Source: CAYNJF01 sp964397555
GTDB taxonomy: Bacteria; Pseudomonadota; Gammaproteobacteria; Berkiellales; Berkiellaceae
DNA: 64,000 bases
NCBI GenBank assembly: GCA_964397555.1
Contig: CAYNJF010000004.1
Location: 20,759-84,758, forward strand
Direction: 5' to 3'
Position numbers and translations under genes: made by a program
The notes under the pieces: model-generated
What the model saw: only the letters and a program-made list of their open reading frames with translations
What the model was told of the DNA's origin: nothing
Database searches by the model: none
Shown here: positions 25,744 through 34,692 of the stretch, in pieces
How the letters are laid out: each line of letters opens with the position of its first letter
Position numbering within the stretch: the first letter of the stretch is position 1

Positions 25744-26703
25744 TTATGCACACGCCTTGGTGAGCCTGTCCATGACCTCAGGCCAAGGCTCAACAGGCTT
25801 TTCAATCAAAATACCGTCAACGCGCTTATCATCGAGTTGATGAAGGGTTGAATAAAGCTTTTGAGCGTACGCATGGCGCTCGTTTGGCATTTTAATGGCT
25901 GTGGTCTTCTCAAGACGATCACTCTCGCTTTGATGCATGACTGCATAGGTGCCAGGCGCGGTTGTTAATGTGCTTAGGATTTCCTCAAAGCTTAACAGTC
26001 TGGCTTTGGTCTTTGGCTGATAGTGCTGGACCATGTTCCCAGCGACTTTGGTTTGATGCGCCTTTGGCGCCTCAACCGGCGTTTTGATCACTTGCTCAAG
26101 CATCGCTTGGGTAATAGGGCCCATCCGAAGAATACGATAGGGGGTTGCACTGACATCGACGATGGTGGATTCAACACCGACTTCGCAGGCACCGCCATCG
26201 ACCACCGCAGCAATCTTCCCACCCAAGCCAGATAAGACGTGCGAGGCTTGCGTGGGGCTTATCTGTTTGTGTGGGTTGGCCGAAGGTGCGGCTAGCCCCA
26301 TTGGGCTAAGCTTGCTTAAGATGGCCTGCATGACTGGATGGGCAGGGCACCGAAGTGCGACCGTAGGCAAAGAGCCTGTCACTTCATCCAAAACATGCGA
26401 TTTTTTTTGAACCACCAGGGTCAAAGGCCCCGGCCAAAAATGGTTAACAAGGGCTAAGGCATCCTCACTTATGTGCTCGGCCCAGTGCTTTAAATCATCT
26501 TGGCTATGAATGTGGACAATCAGGGGGTGATCGCAAGGTCTGCTTTTGGCTTCAAAGATTTTCATGACAGCAATCGCATTTGAGGCATCGGCCCCAAGGC
26601 CATACACGGTCTCCGTTGGGAGTGCCACCAACTGTCCTGACTTTAAGATGAAAGCGGCTTGTTCTAGATCATTGTCGTTGCATTGTAGCGTTTTCGTATG
26701 CAT
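25744..26703 (-). CDS. sua5: L-threonylcarbamoyladenylate synthase, two-domain Sua5
   Basis: 319 residues. The N-terminal YrdC domain carries LPTETVYGLGADA, AKSRPCDHPLIVHI (KxR) and APSANPHKQISPTQA (SxN); the C-terminal 110 residues form the Sua5 domain ending YSTLHQLDDKRVDGILIE and VMDRLTKA. The enzyme makes threonylcarbamoyl-AMP from threonine, ATP and bicarbonate for tRNA t6A37. It lies 4 bp after the zinc-ribbon gene and is the last gene of the dab operon, which is functionally coherent because DabAB supplies bicarbonate. Sua5 type, not the shorter TsaC. Confidence 0.92.
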   Translation of the reverse strand: MHTKTLQCNDNDLEQAAFILKSGQLVALPTETVYGLGADASNAIAVMKIFEAKSRPCDHPLIVHIHSQDDLKHWAEHISEDALALVNHFWPGPLTLVVQKKSHVLDEVTGSLPTVALRCPAHPVMQAILSKLSPMGLAAPSANPHKQISPTQASHVLSGLGGKIAAVVDGGACEVGVESTIVDVSATPYRILRMGPITQAMLEQVIKTPVEAPKAHQTKVAGNMVQHYQPKTKARLLSFEEILSTLTTAPGTYAVMHQSESDRLEKTTAIKMPNERHAYAQKLYSTLHQLDDKRVDGILIEKPVEPWPEVMDRLTKACA

Positions 26704-26707
26704 GGCT

Positions 26708-27526
26708 CTAAGGGTTACAAACTTGGCAAAACTGCGCCTCGGCCTCGTTCATTCCATCCATTCGAGGCACGTTACGTTGATGCGCACACTTTGGACAACC
26801 AAGCACAAGATCTTTGATCATCGCTGTCGGCATACGACACGTTTGACACTCCAGGCCAGTGTTCGTCCCTATCTGACCCCAGCCTGGATTGTCGCAAACC
26901 GGGCACAAGCTCGCAAGCTTATTAGCTAGCTGATTTGCTAACTCCTCAATGACGTTCAGGCGTGATGGGTTTTGATGAGCCCTCATGTCGGTGCTCACCC
27001 ACACCCGTCCATCGCCGGAAAGCTTTTGGCAGGTTTCAAAGACTTGGTGAAGAAGTGATGGGGACTGGATCCCTTTGAACCAGCCATGCTCTTGGGTGTT
27101 GGCTCTAAGACATAGGCCATGAGAGGGAAACTTGCACTGTTCTGCCACCGCCTCTAGCTCTTCAAATGAGCTAACCGCTTGCTGATGGTAATTGGTGGCG
27201 ACTGATTGGACGAAGGCATGACATTCAAAGTCTTTTTCTTGGTCCACAAAGAAAAGAAGCTCGGTATGGAGCGCACTCCATGGTTGTTCAGGATGAGGGC
27301 CGAAGCTGCCTTCGCTGGCAAGTCCAAGCGTATGAGGGGTATTCGCTAAGCCTTCTAAGCACTTTGCCTTGGCACAGGCGAGCATGTCCTTATCTCGTTT
27401 GATTTCATTGGTGAAGGTGCCCAAGCTGTCCGTATTAAACCAGTGATTGGTCAGGTTGGCACCCAAGACAGATTTTAGGCTAGGCGCAATCGCTTGCTCT
27501 TTTTGGTGCATGGTCGTTAGAACCAT
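26708..27526 (-). CDS. Zinc-ribbon protein of the dab operon
   Basis: 272 residues from ATG 27526, preceded by AAAGGACGCACC; the frame could run to 27571 inside dabA. The N-terminal 200 residues are an unassigned alpha/beta domain (HTELLFFVDQ, CLRANTQEHGWFKGI, DGRVWVSTDMRAHQNPSR). The C-terminus has CPVCDNPGWG, CQTCRMP, GCPKCAHQ and FCQVCNP, four CxxC pairs forming two likely zinc ribbons. I recall a similar protein family annotated as DUF6671, but this is unverified. It sits 23 bp after dabA and 4 bp before sua5; its role in carbon supply is unknown. Confidence 0.8.
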   Translation of the reverse strand: MVLTTMHQKEQAIAPSLKSVLGANLTNHWFNTDSLGTFTNEIKRDKDMLACAKAKCLEGLANTPHTLGLASEGSFGPHPEQPWSALHTELLFFVDQEKDFECHAFVQSVATNYHQQAVSSFEELEAVAEQCKFPSHGLCLRANTQEHGWFKGIQSPSLLHQVFETCQKLSGDGRVWVSTDMRAHQNPSRLNVIEELANQLANKLASLCPVCDNPGWGQIGTNTGLECQTCRMPTAMIKDLVLGCPKCAHQRNVPRMDGMNEAEAQFCQVCNP

Positions 27527-27549
27527 GGTGCGTCCTTTATAAGGATGAT

Positions 27550-29733
27550 TCAATAGCGGGCTCCTTGCCATTGAAGCTTATCGTTGAGTTGGTGCCATCG
27601 GGTTTCATTAGGGCTCAAGGCGTATACGTGCAGCCAGTGATTCTCAACAAGTTGTCGAATGCTAGGCTCAGATTGGATGATGCGAGCCAATTTTTCTCGA
27701 GAGGCGTAGACAAACACACTCAAACGTTGAGGAGTGTGCATGGCTTTGCCTTTTTCATCAAACAACGATTGGTGGGAGGGGCCTGGCAGTAAGTCTGAGC
27801 CGTTACCTTGTTGGACTCCCATTTTACCGACAATGTTCATGGTAATTTTATCGCCACTGGTAAATAAATCGGGGAAGAGGGTAGAGCAAAGGTATTGGGC
27901 GTTGATCCACTGAGCAACAATGACAGGGGCTGTCATGATTTGGCGCAAGATTTGGCCATCTTTATCTACGCTGGGATCGTACGAATGCAAAAAGCTTCGC
28001 CCAAGCAAATTGAGCTCCTGGCTTAGCTGTCTAGGGCCTACAATCATACACGCATTATCGGCCAAACCCCACTCTGGGCGAGTGCAGGCCCAGTCACGGC
28101 TCATTGTTTTCGGACACGGCGATGGCCCCATGCTGAGTGAAAATCGCTTAAGTCGCGTCTGTTGAGCCGTCTTTGAAGCTTGCTTTAAGGTGCTCATGAA
28201 CGCTTGAGTAGAAGCGGCAAATGGTTTTAATGTGGCGTCATCGGTTAAGATTTCAAACTCATCCGTGGTGGTGTTATGAAGTCCTGCCATGGCGATGGTT
28301 GTATCCGGGATACAAATGCCATCCTCAGCCAAGGCTTGTCGTATCTCTGGTTGGTTGATGATTTGCGCCATCAGTTTCGCGTTTGCGCTGCCTGGCTGGC
28401 CACCGCAAGCGCCGCAATCTAGCAGGCTTTTCATGGGGTTGTTTTCACACGCACTGCCATGACCACAAATAAAGAGAACAGGCGCAAAATCATCAACCAA
28501 TCCTATGGCCTTTAACATGGATTTGGCGTAGTTGAGGCGCGTCTCCACACTCAAATGGTGGATGTCGATAGCCTCGATGTGCGCATTGGTCTCGCTCGTA
28601 CGAGTCTTAAAATGATGGGCTTGGTTTGGCGCGATGGTTTTAAGGCCCAACCAAGTGCCAAGGGTAAGACCACTGGCCTCTGCTAAGGCCAGTGGGGCAC
28701 CAAAAGTATATTTGAGCGAATGGAACACTTGGCGCCCAAGGCGAGCAAAAGGTCTTTTGATGGCCTCAAGGCCTTTGAAGGTTACCGACTGCGAGGCCGG
28801 GACTAAGACGGGGCATACGGGGGTGCTCTGACAGGTATGCTCATTTTCAACCATCAGATCGGCCCCAAAAAAGCCTGCGAAGCCGTAAGTCTGCACCGAG
28901 CCACCTAGCTCAAGGGCTCGTCGCATCGGCTCAGAGCGCACATCGATGCAAAACACACATTGAGCCTCGTAAGAAGGCTTTTCGCTAGAAGTCAAAGACA
29001 GTTGAGCCATTAATTGATTGGCGTACTGTTCCTCGTATTGGCGAATGGTGTTTAACAGCTGTCCGGTATGTTGATAGGACGTTTTTTTATGATTCAGCAA
29101 TTCAAACGCAGTTGGCCACAGAGCGTAGGTGATGCAAAGACGCACAGCCATGTAGTCTATCGCATGGCTTGAGTCCGACTGATTTAATGAGGCCCAGTCG
29201 CACAGATAGTGCACGTGAGAAGCCCAACCTGGTAATGAAGCAAACAGTAAGTCAAACCAAGGTCCCCATTGCTTGGGTTGAATGTGAAGCGCTTCTAGAA
29301 GGTTGATGATGCATTCGTGTGGGGCTTCGGGTAAATCTTGGAGCACGCTGTTGGCATGCTTGGTGTTGGATAGGGTTTTATCCAATGGCGCTAATCGGCG
29401 AAAGGCTTGATAGAAGCCAAGCTCTTGGTAAGGCATGCTAAGTGAGGACTGACCTTGATCATAAAAGGCACTCGCCCATTTGATGGTCTGACGATTGATG
29501 CCATCAATGGGCTTTGGCCAATCTTGCGAGAACAGTTCAAGTCCTTTTCGAAGCCCTTTTTCAAAGGGTTGATTCTCGAAACCTCGCATGGGGTTCACGG
29601 CCACTTGCGAGCGAAGCGGCCAGCTTGGGGCAATGATTTTGAGCCTATCAATAATGACTTGTTCTAACTTGCTATGAGTGTGCTCATACGCTTGAGCCTC
29701 TGGCCTGGTATTGAGCATGGGTTGACTAATCAT
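27550..29733 (-). CDS. dabA: DabA, inorganic carbon transporter subunit (DUF2309/UPF0753)
   Basis: 727 residues from ATG 29733, overlapping the dabB stop by 8 bp; the ORF extends to 29859 but this would overlap dabB by 134 bp. DabA is a beta-carbonic-anhydrase-like zinc protein peripheral to the membrane that, with DabB, drives one-way hydration of CO2 to bicarbonate. Zinc-site candidates are C262 and D264 in CIDVRSEP, then H425 and C440 in GHGSACENNP followed by LLDCGACGG; spacing (H to C 15 residues) matches the characterised enzyme. Full length. Cotranscribed with dabB, the zinc-ribbon gene and sua5. Confidence 0.94.
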   Translation of the reverse strand: MISQPMLNTRPEAQAYEHTHSKLEQVIIDRLKIIAPSWPLRSQVAVNPMRGFENQPFEKGLRKGLELFSQDWPKPIDGINRQTIKWASAFYDQGQSSLSMPYQELGFYQAFRRLAPLDKTLSNTKHANSVLQDLPEAPHECIINLLEALHIQPKQWGPWFDLLFASLPGWASHVHYLCDWASLNQSDSSHAIDYMAVRLCITYALWPTAFELLNHKKTSYQHTGQLLNTIRQYEEQYANQLMAQLSLTSSEKPSYEAQCVFCIDVRSEPMRRALELGGSVQTYGFAGFFGADLMVENEHTCQSTPVCPVLVPASQSVTFKGLEAIKRPFARLGRQVFHSLKYTFGAPLALAEASGLTLGTWLGLKTIAPNQAHHFKTRTSETNAHIEAIDIHHLSVETRLNYAKSMLKAIGLVDDFAPVLFICGHGSACENNPMKSLLDCGACGGQPGSANAKLMAQIINQPEIRQALAEDGICIPDTTIAMAGLHNTTTDEFEILTDDATLKPFAASTQAFMSTLKQASKTAQQTRLKRFSLSMGPSPCPKTMSRDWACTRPEWGLADNACMIVGPRQLSQELNLLGRSFLHSYDPSVDKDGQILRQIMTAPVIVAQWINAQYLCSTLFPDLFTSGDKITMNIVGKMGVQQGNGSDLLPGPSHQSLFDEKGKAMHTPQRLSVFVYASREKLARIIQSEPSIRQLVENHWLHVYALSPNETRWHQLNDKLQWQGARY

Positions 29734-31039
29734 AAGACCCCTTGGAATGAAAGCTTCGTAACGAAGAAATGGTGTTGGGGTGTGGTTGAGATGCATTAAG
29801 AGAAGCAACGTAGCCTCGATCAAACCACTTTGGGGATATCGGTCGTAATGCAGGGCCATAAAGCATCGCGAGCCAAGATAGGCATAAGGCCATCATGCCA
29901 AGTCCATGAACTCCATGAATAGGCCCAGGGGCCATAAACGTATCCAGCCCAAACCCATTTAACATGAGGCGAACGCTTAAACCATAAAGACATGCCATAA
30001 AGACACTGGCGAGTAACGCGCTAAGCCAGCCAGATCGTTGCAAGCATGTCAGGGCCACCTGAGTGGTCCCAAGCCATGCAACAAAATATAAGAATAATGA
30101 GGTATCAAGGACAAGCTCATGCGCGCTGGTCAACCCGAATAGAGTGCAGGCGAGCGCCCCTAGAGAAACAGCCCCCACCAATTGAGTCAAGTTTGGTGGA
30201 GGTGTTTTGGTTTTATGATCGGTATGAGCGCTGCCGCTGGATAAAAAGAGGTAAGCTTTAAAGAGTCCGTGCCAACACAAGTGAATCACAGCACATGCGT
30301 AGAGCCCTAATCCACATTGAGCGATCATAAAGCCCATCTGGGACATGGTTGAACACGCCAACATCCGTTTGACGTTTGGCTGAACTAACTTCCAGAGTGT
30401 ACCAAGCAGGGCACTTATCAGGCCGATGACAAAGATGATCTCCATGAGCCATGGTAATTGGCTAAACAAAGGGGATAGGCGGGTAAGCAGGTAGCCACCA
30501 AGATTAATGAGTCCGGCATGCATCAACGCCGATACTGGGGTGGGGGCGTTTAAAGAGCTTGTGAGCCAACGATGAAAGGGCCACAAACCAGTTTGCAAAA
30601 AGACCCCAGCCGTAATCAGCGCACACCCACCGGCTAAAACGGCTGGATTGAATGGGGTCTCAATAATAACGGACATCAGCCATGAATCAGCTTCATAAAC
30701 CAACAAACCAAGCCCAAAGGATAAACACAAAACCGACCCTAGGAGAGAGTTAAGGGCAAGCTTTGCACTGTTTTTCCCTTGTTGCCATGGCTGATTCAGT
30801 CCCATCAGACGTGCGAGCAACCCATAGGAGAGTCCAAGAAAACAAAGCAGTATGCCTACATGGTTGCTCAAAATCACCAAAATGATGCAGCCCATCAACA
30901 ACACGTATTCTCTTAGAAACTTATGCTGGTTGGCAAAGCCTCTCATGTACCTTGTCGAGAACACAAACAAAGGAACACCCAGCGCCACAATCAAGGTCAA
31001 CAAAACCGTGGATAAAGCATCTAATTGAAAGTAAAACAT
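29726..31039 (-). CDS. dabB: DabB, NDH-1-like membrane subunit of the bicarbonate system
   Basis: 437 residues and about 12 to 13 membrane helices, related to NuoL/MrpA proton-translocating subunits. The hallmark LNAPTPVSALMHAG lies near residue 160 and a conserved lysine motif TLWKLVQPNVKRMLACSTMS follows with a MGFM helix. It supplies the proton or cation gradient coupling to DabA. I use ATG 31039; GTG 31048 is possible. First gene of the operon, divergent from the LysR gene. Compared with NuoL it lacks the long C-terminal helix, as expected for DabB. Confidence 0.92.
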   Translation of the reverse strand: MFYFQLDALSTVLLTLIVALGVPLFVFSTRYMRGFANQHKFLREYVLLMGCIILVILSNHVGILLCFLGLSYGLLARLMGLNQPWQQGKNSAKLALNSLLGSVLCLSFGLGLLVYEADSWLMSVIIETPFNPAVLAGGCALITAGVFLQTGLWPFHRWLTSSLNAPTPVSALMHAGLINLGGYLLTRLSPLFSQLPWLMEIIFVIGLISALLGTLWKLVQPNVKRMLACSTMSQMGFMIAQCGLGLYACAVIHLCWHGLFKAYLFLSSGSAHTDHKTKTPPPNLTQLVGAVSLGALACTLFGLTSAHELVLDTSLFLYFVAWLGTTQVALTCLQRSGWLSALLASVFMACLYGLSVRLMLNGFGLDTFMAPGPIHGVHGLGMMALCLSWLAMLYGPALRPISPKWFDRGYVASLNASQPHPNTISSLRSFHSKGSYD

Positions 31040-31139
31040 GATCTGCACATCTTTAATGATCTATCTCAAATTAATATAAATGACAAAATCAGGTAAGATA
31101 AGTTAATAATGTTAATGGTTTGTATAAGAAAGTCTAATA
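31040..31139. promoter_or_regulatory. Divergent LysR/dabB regulatory region
   Basis: 100 bp of AT-rich DNA between the dabB start and the LysR start. It must hold both promoters, the usual site for LysR binding (T-N11-A). A direct-plus-inverted AT motif TTAATAATGTTAAT is present near 31102-31115, but I cannot assign a proven operator. Confidence 0.5.
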
Positions 31140-31991
31140 ATGGACACAATTACCTTACAATGTTTCATTGCAGTGGCTGAAACAGGTAGCTTTACTAAGG
31201 CAGCTAGCCAAGTCTCAAGAACCCAGTCGGCGCTGAGTCAACAAATCTCAAAGTTGGAGAACTTGCTGGGGAAGTCGTTGTTTCATCGTGGTCGTCAAGC
31301 CACCCTCACCCCAGAAGGGGAGGTGTTTTTAGGGTATGCCAAGCAGATTTACGCTTTGCATCGAGAAGCCCTCGAGCGCTTCAAAGGCCCCCAATTTGAA
31401 GGGCGTGTGCGCTTTGGGTTGCCTGAAGACTTTGCCAGCAGCTTTTTATCCGAGGTCTTAAGTGACTTTAAAAAGATTTACCCGAAGATTGTTTTGACCG
31501 TTGAGTGCGATCTGACCATGAATCTTTTGGACAGGTTCAGTAAGGGTGATTTTGATATGGTGCTGGTCAAAGCCGATGATACGCGCCATTTTGCTTTTGG
31601 CCAGGCGGTGTGGTCAGAGCCTTTGGTTTGGGTTGGCGGTTCAGGGACTTTGCGTATTGAGCATCCTGTCCCTTTAGTGTTGTCGCCAGAGCCGTGTGTC
31701 TATCGTGCACGAGCAATATCAAGGTTGGAACACCATGGTTTGAGTTGGCAAATTGCTTTTTCATCGCCAAGTTTTGCGCTGACGGTCGCAGCTGTAAAAG
31801 CGAATTTAGGGGTGACGGTGTTGCCTCGCTCGATGGTGCCCAAAGAGCTAAAGGTGTTAAACGATGATAGTTTGCCTGAATTAAAGCAGACTCAAATTTC
31901 AATAATCAAGCAACAAAAAGACTCACCGGTCGTCAATTTGCTAGAAAGTTTCGTGCTTAAGCACCAAGCGCGTCTCCACGAGCCCGCTTAA
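31140..31991 (+). CDS. LysR-type transcriptional regulator, probably of the dab operon
   Basis: 283 residues. N-terminal winged-helix motif MDTITLQCFIAVAETGSFTK then AASQVSRTQSALSQQISKLE is canonical; the C-terminal effector domain starts RVRFGLPEDFASSFL, with a shorter tail than CbbR. The gene is divergent from dabB, an arrangement that usually means control of the neighbour. By analogy with CO2-responsive LysR proteins it may sense inorganic carbon or metabolites, but the effector is not readable. It converges on the alkB gene, overlapping by 4 bp. Confidence 0.88.
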   Translation: MDTITLQCFIAVAETGSFTKAASQVSRTQSALSQQISKLENLLGKSLFHRGRQATLTPEGEVFLGYAKQIYALHREALERFKGPQFEGRVRFGLPEDFASSFLSEVLSDFKKIYPKIVLTVECDLTMNLLDRFSKGDFDMVLVKADDTRHFAFGQAVWSEPLVWVGGSGTLRIEHPVPLVLSPEPCVYRARAISRLEHHGLSWQIAFSSPSFALTVAAVKANLGVTVLPRSMVPKELKVLNDDSLPELKQTQISIIKQQKDSPVVNLLESFVLKHQARLHEPA

Positions 31992-32605
31992 AGAGGTTCT
32001 CGCATGCACCGAAACGTAAGATTAATGCGAGGGTGAGCGCATCGTTTTGTGGTGGGTAGGCTGTGTTGCCAGTGGGCTTGGGTCTTCCCTTGCATGGTTA
32101 AAAGGCTGCCATGCTCTAACAACAAAGAGATTTTTTCTTTGGTCGCTTTATGCTTGAAGGCAAATTTTCTGTCGGCGCCTAGACTGACTGAGGCGATGAC
32201 GCCCTCGGGCACCAACTCTTTTTCTCCATCCGAATGCCAGCTCATGCCTTCTTGACCATTGTGATAAAGGTTGAGAAGGCAAGCATTGAACTGGGTTTGA
32301 GTCACAGACTCAATGGTCTCTTTGATCCTTAGAAGCGTGGGCGTCCATGCTTTAGCGATTTTGGTGGTCTTGGAGTAGGTGTAGGAGAAGGGTTTTTCTC
32401 CATACCACCCAACCTTGCGTTTGGTGATGATACGCTTGCCATAAATAATGGCCTCATCATGCACCCACTCAATTTCTTCAAGCAATGCCTCGAACGCCTT
32501 GGTGGCTTCTTTCGTACCAAGGACAGACTCATGATAGTACACCGTGCCATCGTACGGTAACCGATTGTTAGGCTCAACGGGACTATCAAATAAGTCCACT
32601 CTCAT
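31988..32605 (-). CDS. AlkB family 2-oxoglutarate/Fe(II) DNA repair dioxygenase
   Basis: 205 residues from ATG 32605 (MRVDLFDSP). Iron ligands are visible in MSWHSDGEKEL (H, D) and the distal H in QAHWQHSLPTTKR; 2OG-binding RINLTFR matches the RxxxxxR motif. The IIYGKRIITKRKVGWYG and FSYTYSKTT segments resemble ALKBH2/3-type AlkB rather than E. coli AlkB. It repairs methylated bases in DNA or RNA. The start overlaps the stop of the CPBP gene as TAATG, so both are translated together. Confidence 0.9.
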   Translation of the reverse strand: MRVDLFDSPVEPNNRLPYDGTVYYHESVLGTKEATKAFEALLEEIEWVHDEAIIYGKRIITKRKVGWYGEKPFSYTYSKTTKIAKAWTPTLLRIKETIESVTQTQFNACLLNLYHNGQEGMSWHSDGEKELVPEGVIASVSLGADRKFAFKHKATKEKISLLLEHGSLLTMQGKTQAHWQHSLPTTKRCAHPRINLTFRCMREPL

Positions 32606-33297
32606 TAGACGAGAACAAGGTGGACGACCACATCCGCAACAAAGTGGGCAACCATGGCGCTGACTAAGCCATAACGCCAATAAAGTCCACCAAAAGCAAG
32701 CCCTGCGATGCCATTCAATAAAAGAATACGTGTGATATCAAGCACACCGGGTACTTCCATGGCTTGAAACAGCGGAGGTAAGTGACCCACTCCAAAACCA
32801 ATGGAGGCCATCAAAATACTCAAACTCATGATGGTGCATTTGCTAAAAGGCGTCAGCTTTTTCAAAAGCCATGCAAGTCCGGTCAAAAAGAACAACCGCA
32901 CCATGACTTCTTCATTAATGGCACCATAAAAACAGGCAAGGATACGCTTCCAAAGCTCGGGCAGTGTGACCTCTTGCATTAAAGCACTCGATTGCTCAGC
33001 AAAAACAAAGAGATCAAAACCAAAAAGCAAAAACCCAGTTGCTATCCCTACAACCATTGAAGGGACAAGCCATGAGCGCTTTGGCCAAACTGATAACTCT
33101 AGTTTTTGAGCCATACTAAGCCCAAGCCATAGAATAAGGCCATAAATGATGCTGCCTTGAACAAGGCCTGACACCAGCATGCTCGAGGATATCTCGATGT
33201 TGCTTAACGTGGTGGCATAAGGCAAAACGGCCATGGCTCCGAACACGCAGGCCAGCCATAAAAGCATAAATGTTTTAGTTTTAAGAATTTGATGCAT
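32605..33297 (-). CDS. CPBP family intramembrane metalloprotease
   Basis: 230 residues with about seven membrane helices. The family motifs EExxxR (INEEVMVRLFFLTGL), a histidine in FGVGHLPPLF and HFVADVVVH are present, so the glutamates and histidines for metal binding are intact. These proteins cleave or process membrane proteins or peptides, often in bacteriocin immunity or prenyl-protein processing. It is cotranscribed with AlkB. The substrate is not evident. Confidence 0.88.
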   Translation of the reverse strand: MHQILKTKTFMLLWLACVFGAMAVLPYATTLSNIEISSSMLVSGLVQGSIIYGLILWLGLSMAQKLELSVWPKRSWLVPSMVVGIATGFLLFGFDLFVFAEQSSALMQEVTLPELWKRILACFYGAINEEVMVRLFFLTGLAWLLKKLTPFSKCTIMSLSILMASIGFGVGHLPPLFQAMEVPGVLDITRILLLNGIAGLAFGGLYWRYGLVSAMVAHFVADVVVHLVLV

Positions 33298-33345
33298 GGT
33301 GTAACACTAAATAAGTAAAAGTTTTTGGGAGGGAATATGGAAAAG

Positions 33346-33388
33346 GTCCCCTTGGCTTGCAACTATTATGTCAGAACGCCAAGGGGAC
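33346..33388. terminator. Stem-loop downstream of the AraC gene
   Basis: GTCCCCTTGGC (33346-33356) and GCCAAGGGGAC (33378-33388), an 11-bp perfect stem with a 21-nt loop, lie 21 bp beyond the stop of the AraC gene. On the minus strand CCTTTTCC follows, a moderate U-rich tail. Confidence 0.55.
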
Positions 33389-33409
33389 ACAAGGATCTAA
33401 GCCATCCAA

Positions 33410-34258
33410 CTACTTGAGTAAAACCCAAATTTCCGTGAGAAGCTCGGTTTCTGCCACTTCGTGATCAAAGTTGTGATAACAAAGGAGGCAGGGTAAGTCC
33501 GCCAATTCCTCGCCACAGGCTGGGATCCAATCCCGATAAATACCCCAAATGGTATCGCCGATTTTATCCCTGGACCCTTTGTGGGTCGCCACAGCATAGC
33601 GTCCTTGGGGCAGATGGCGCTCAATTACCTTGTCATTGAGAGGGTAGTTTTCAGGGACTTGCAGCGCTAAGTCGAAACGAAAGTCCTCTGGGGCGACCTC
33701 CCTTGGATCATGATAACCAAAGCCAAACGCTCGTCCTGGTTTGGGTTTAAGATCAATAGGCTGGGCTCTGGCCCAATCAATCAAGGCGTTTAAGGTCTGT
33801 GACATTTTAGCTGGGGCACCGTGGTGCTCCATAACAGCCAGTTTACGTGAAGGTAAGTCACGAATTTCGATATCCATGATGGATGTTCCTCTGATGGTGC
33901 TTGCGTGCGGAGGATTTTCCCAGGCAAGCCAATTCGGAGTACTGCGAAACTGACTTGGGCTTTGGCCACAAATTTGTTTAAAGGCTCGGCCAAAAGACTC
34001 ATGGGATTCAAACCCCGCATTTAAGGCAATATGAATAATCGGGTCTTCTTTTTGCACCGTTAATTGGTGGGCGGCCCGCTTGAGCCGTAACCACTTAATA
34101 TAGGACTTTAAAGAGACTCCTGTGTTTGCGGTAAATAGTCGGTGAAAATGATATTTTGAAAAACAGGCCACCTGACAGAGCTCTTCTAAGGTTAACTCAT
34201 CATTGAGGTTTTTACCGATGTAGTCGATGACTAAATCAATGCGGTCTTGGTAATTCAT
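33410..34258 (-). CDS. AraC family regulator with GyrI-like effector domain
   Basis: 282 residues. The N-terminal AraC DNA-binding domain (about 1-105) shows LTLEELCQVACFSKYHFHRL then IALNAGFESHESFGRAFKQ and SPSQFR. The C-terminal half (about 127-282) is GyrI-like: IRDLPSRKLAVMEHHGAPAK, RAFGFGYHDPREVAPEDFRF and RYAVATHKGSRDKIGDTIWG. Such proteins bind lipophilic cations or peptides and regulate stress or efflux genes (Rob/SoxS/BmrR-like logic). It is monocistronic. The gene is divergent from a 430-bp AT-rich gap. Confidence 0.9.
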   Translation of the reverse strand: MNYQDRIDLVIDYIGKNLNDELTLEELCQVACFSKYHFHRLFTANTGVSLKSYIKWLRLKRAAHQLTVQKEDPIIHIALNAGFESHESFGRAFKQICGQSPSQFRSTPNWLAWENPPHASTIRGTSIMDIEIRDLPSRKLAVMEHHGAPAKMSQTLNALIDWARAQPIDLKPKPGRAFGFGYHDPREVAPEDFRFDLALQVPENYPLNDKVIERHLPQGRYAVATHKGSRDKIGDTIWGIYRDWIPACGEELADLPCLLCYHNFDHEVAETELLTEIWVLLK

Positions 34259-34692
34259 AGGTCATTGCTCAATTACTATTTACAGCCATAAGCCTAACTG
34301 CTGCTCAAAGGTTGCGCTTGACGAAAATTGCTTTTAGTTTACCCTAACTAGGGGCTTGCTACCGACATTCTTAAGCATGAGCAATAGGGTAGGCCGGTAA
34401 AATGCTATAGATTTCAATCGATTAAAAGCACATGTGAACTATAAAGGTCACTGTAATTCGAATATAAAACCCCTAATGAGTGTATTTGATACCCTCATAA
34501 CGCCTCGATCTACCATCCGTTTGCTCGTTTACCTAAAAAAGACTACTTGGCATGCTCAAACATCGTATTTGAGGCATAATGAACAAAATTCGAACTTTGG
34601 GGATGCATTCAGGGCTAAACTGACGGTCGCAACCCATGATGAACATTGCTTGGAGAAGAAAATAGGCCCCAAAGTAAAAGGGTTTACGCACA
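34259..34692. other. Gene-free AT-rich gap
   Basis: Nothing supported apart from the divergent upstream regions of the AraC gene and the HEAT-repeat gene. A 92-residue frame at 34434-34712 is low-complexity and lacks a ribosome site. A short inverted repeat CTCAAA/TTTGAG at about 34555-34573 is weak. The region is visibly more AT-rich than its flanks. Confidence 0.4.

Noticed and set aside
29734..29859. Longer start of dabA
   Set aside because: It would overlap dabB by 134 bp and adds sequence without homology; ATG 29733 is a coupled start.
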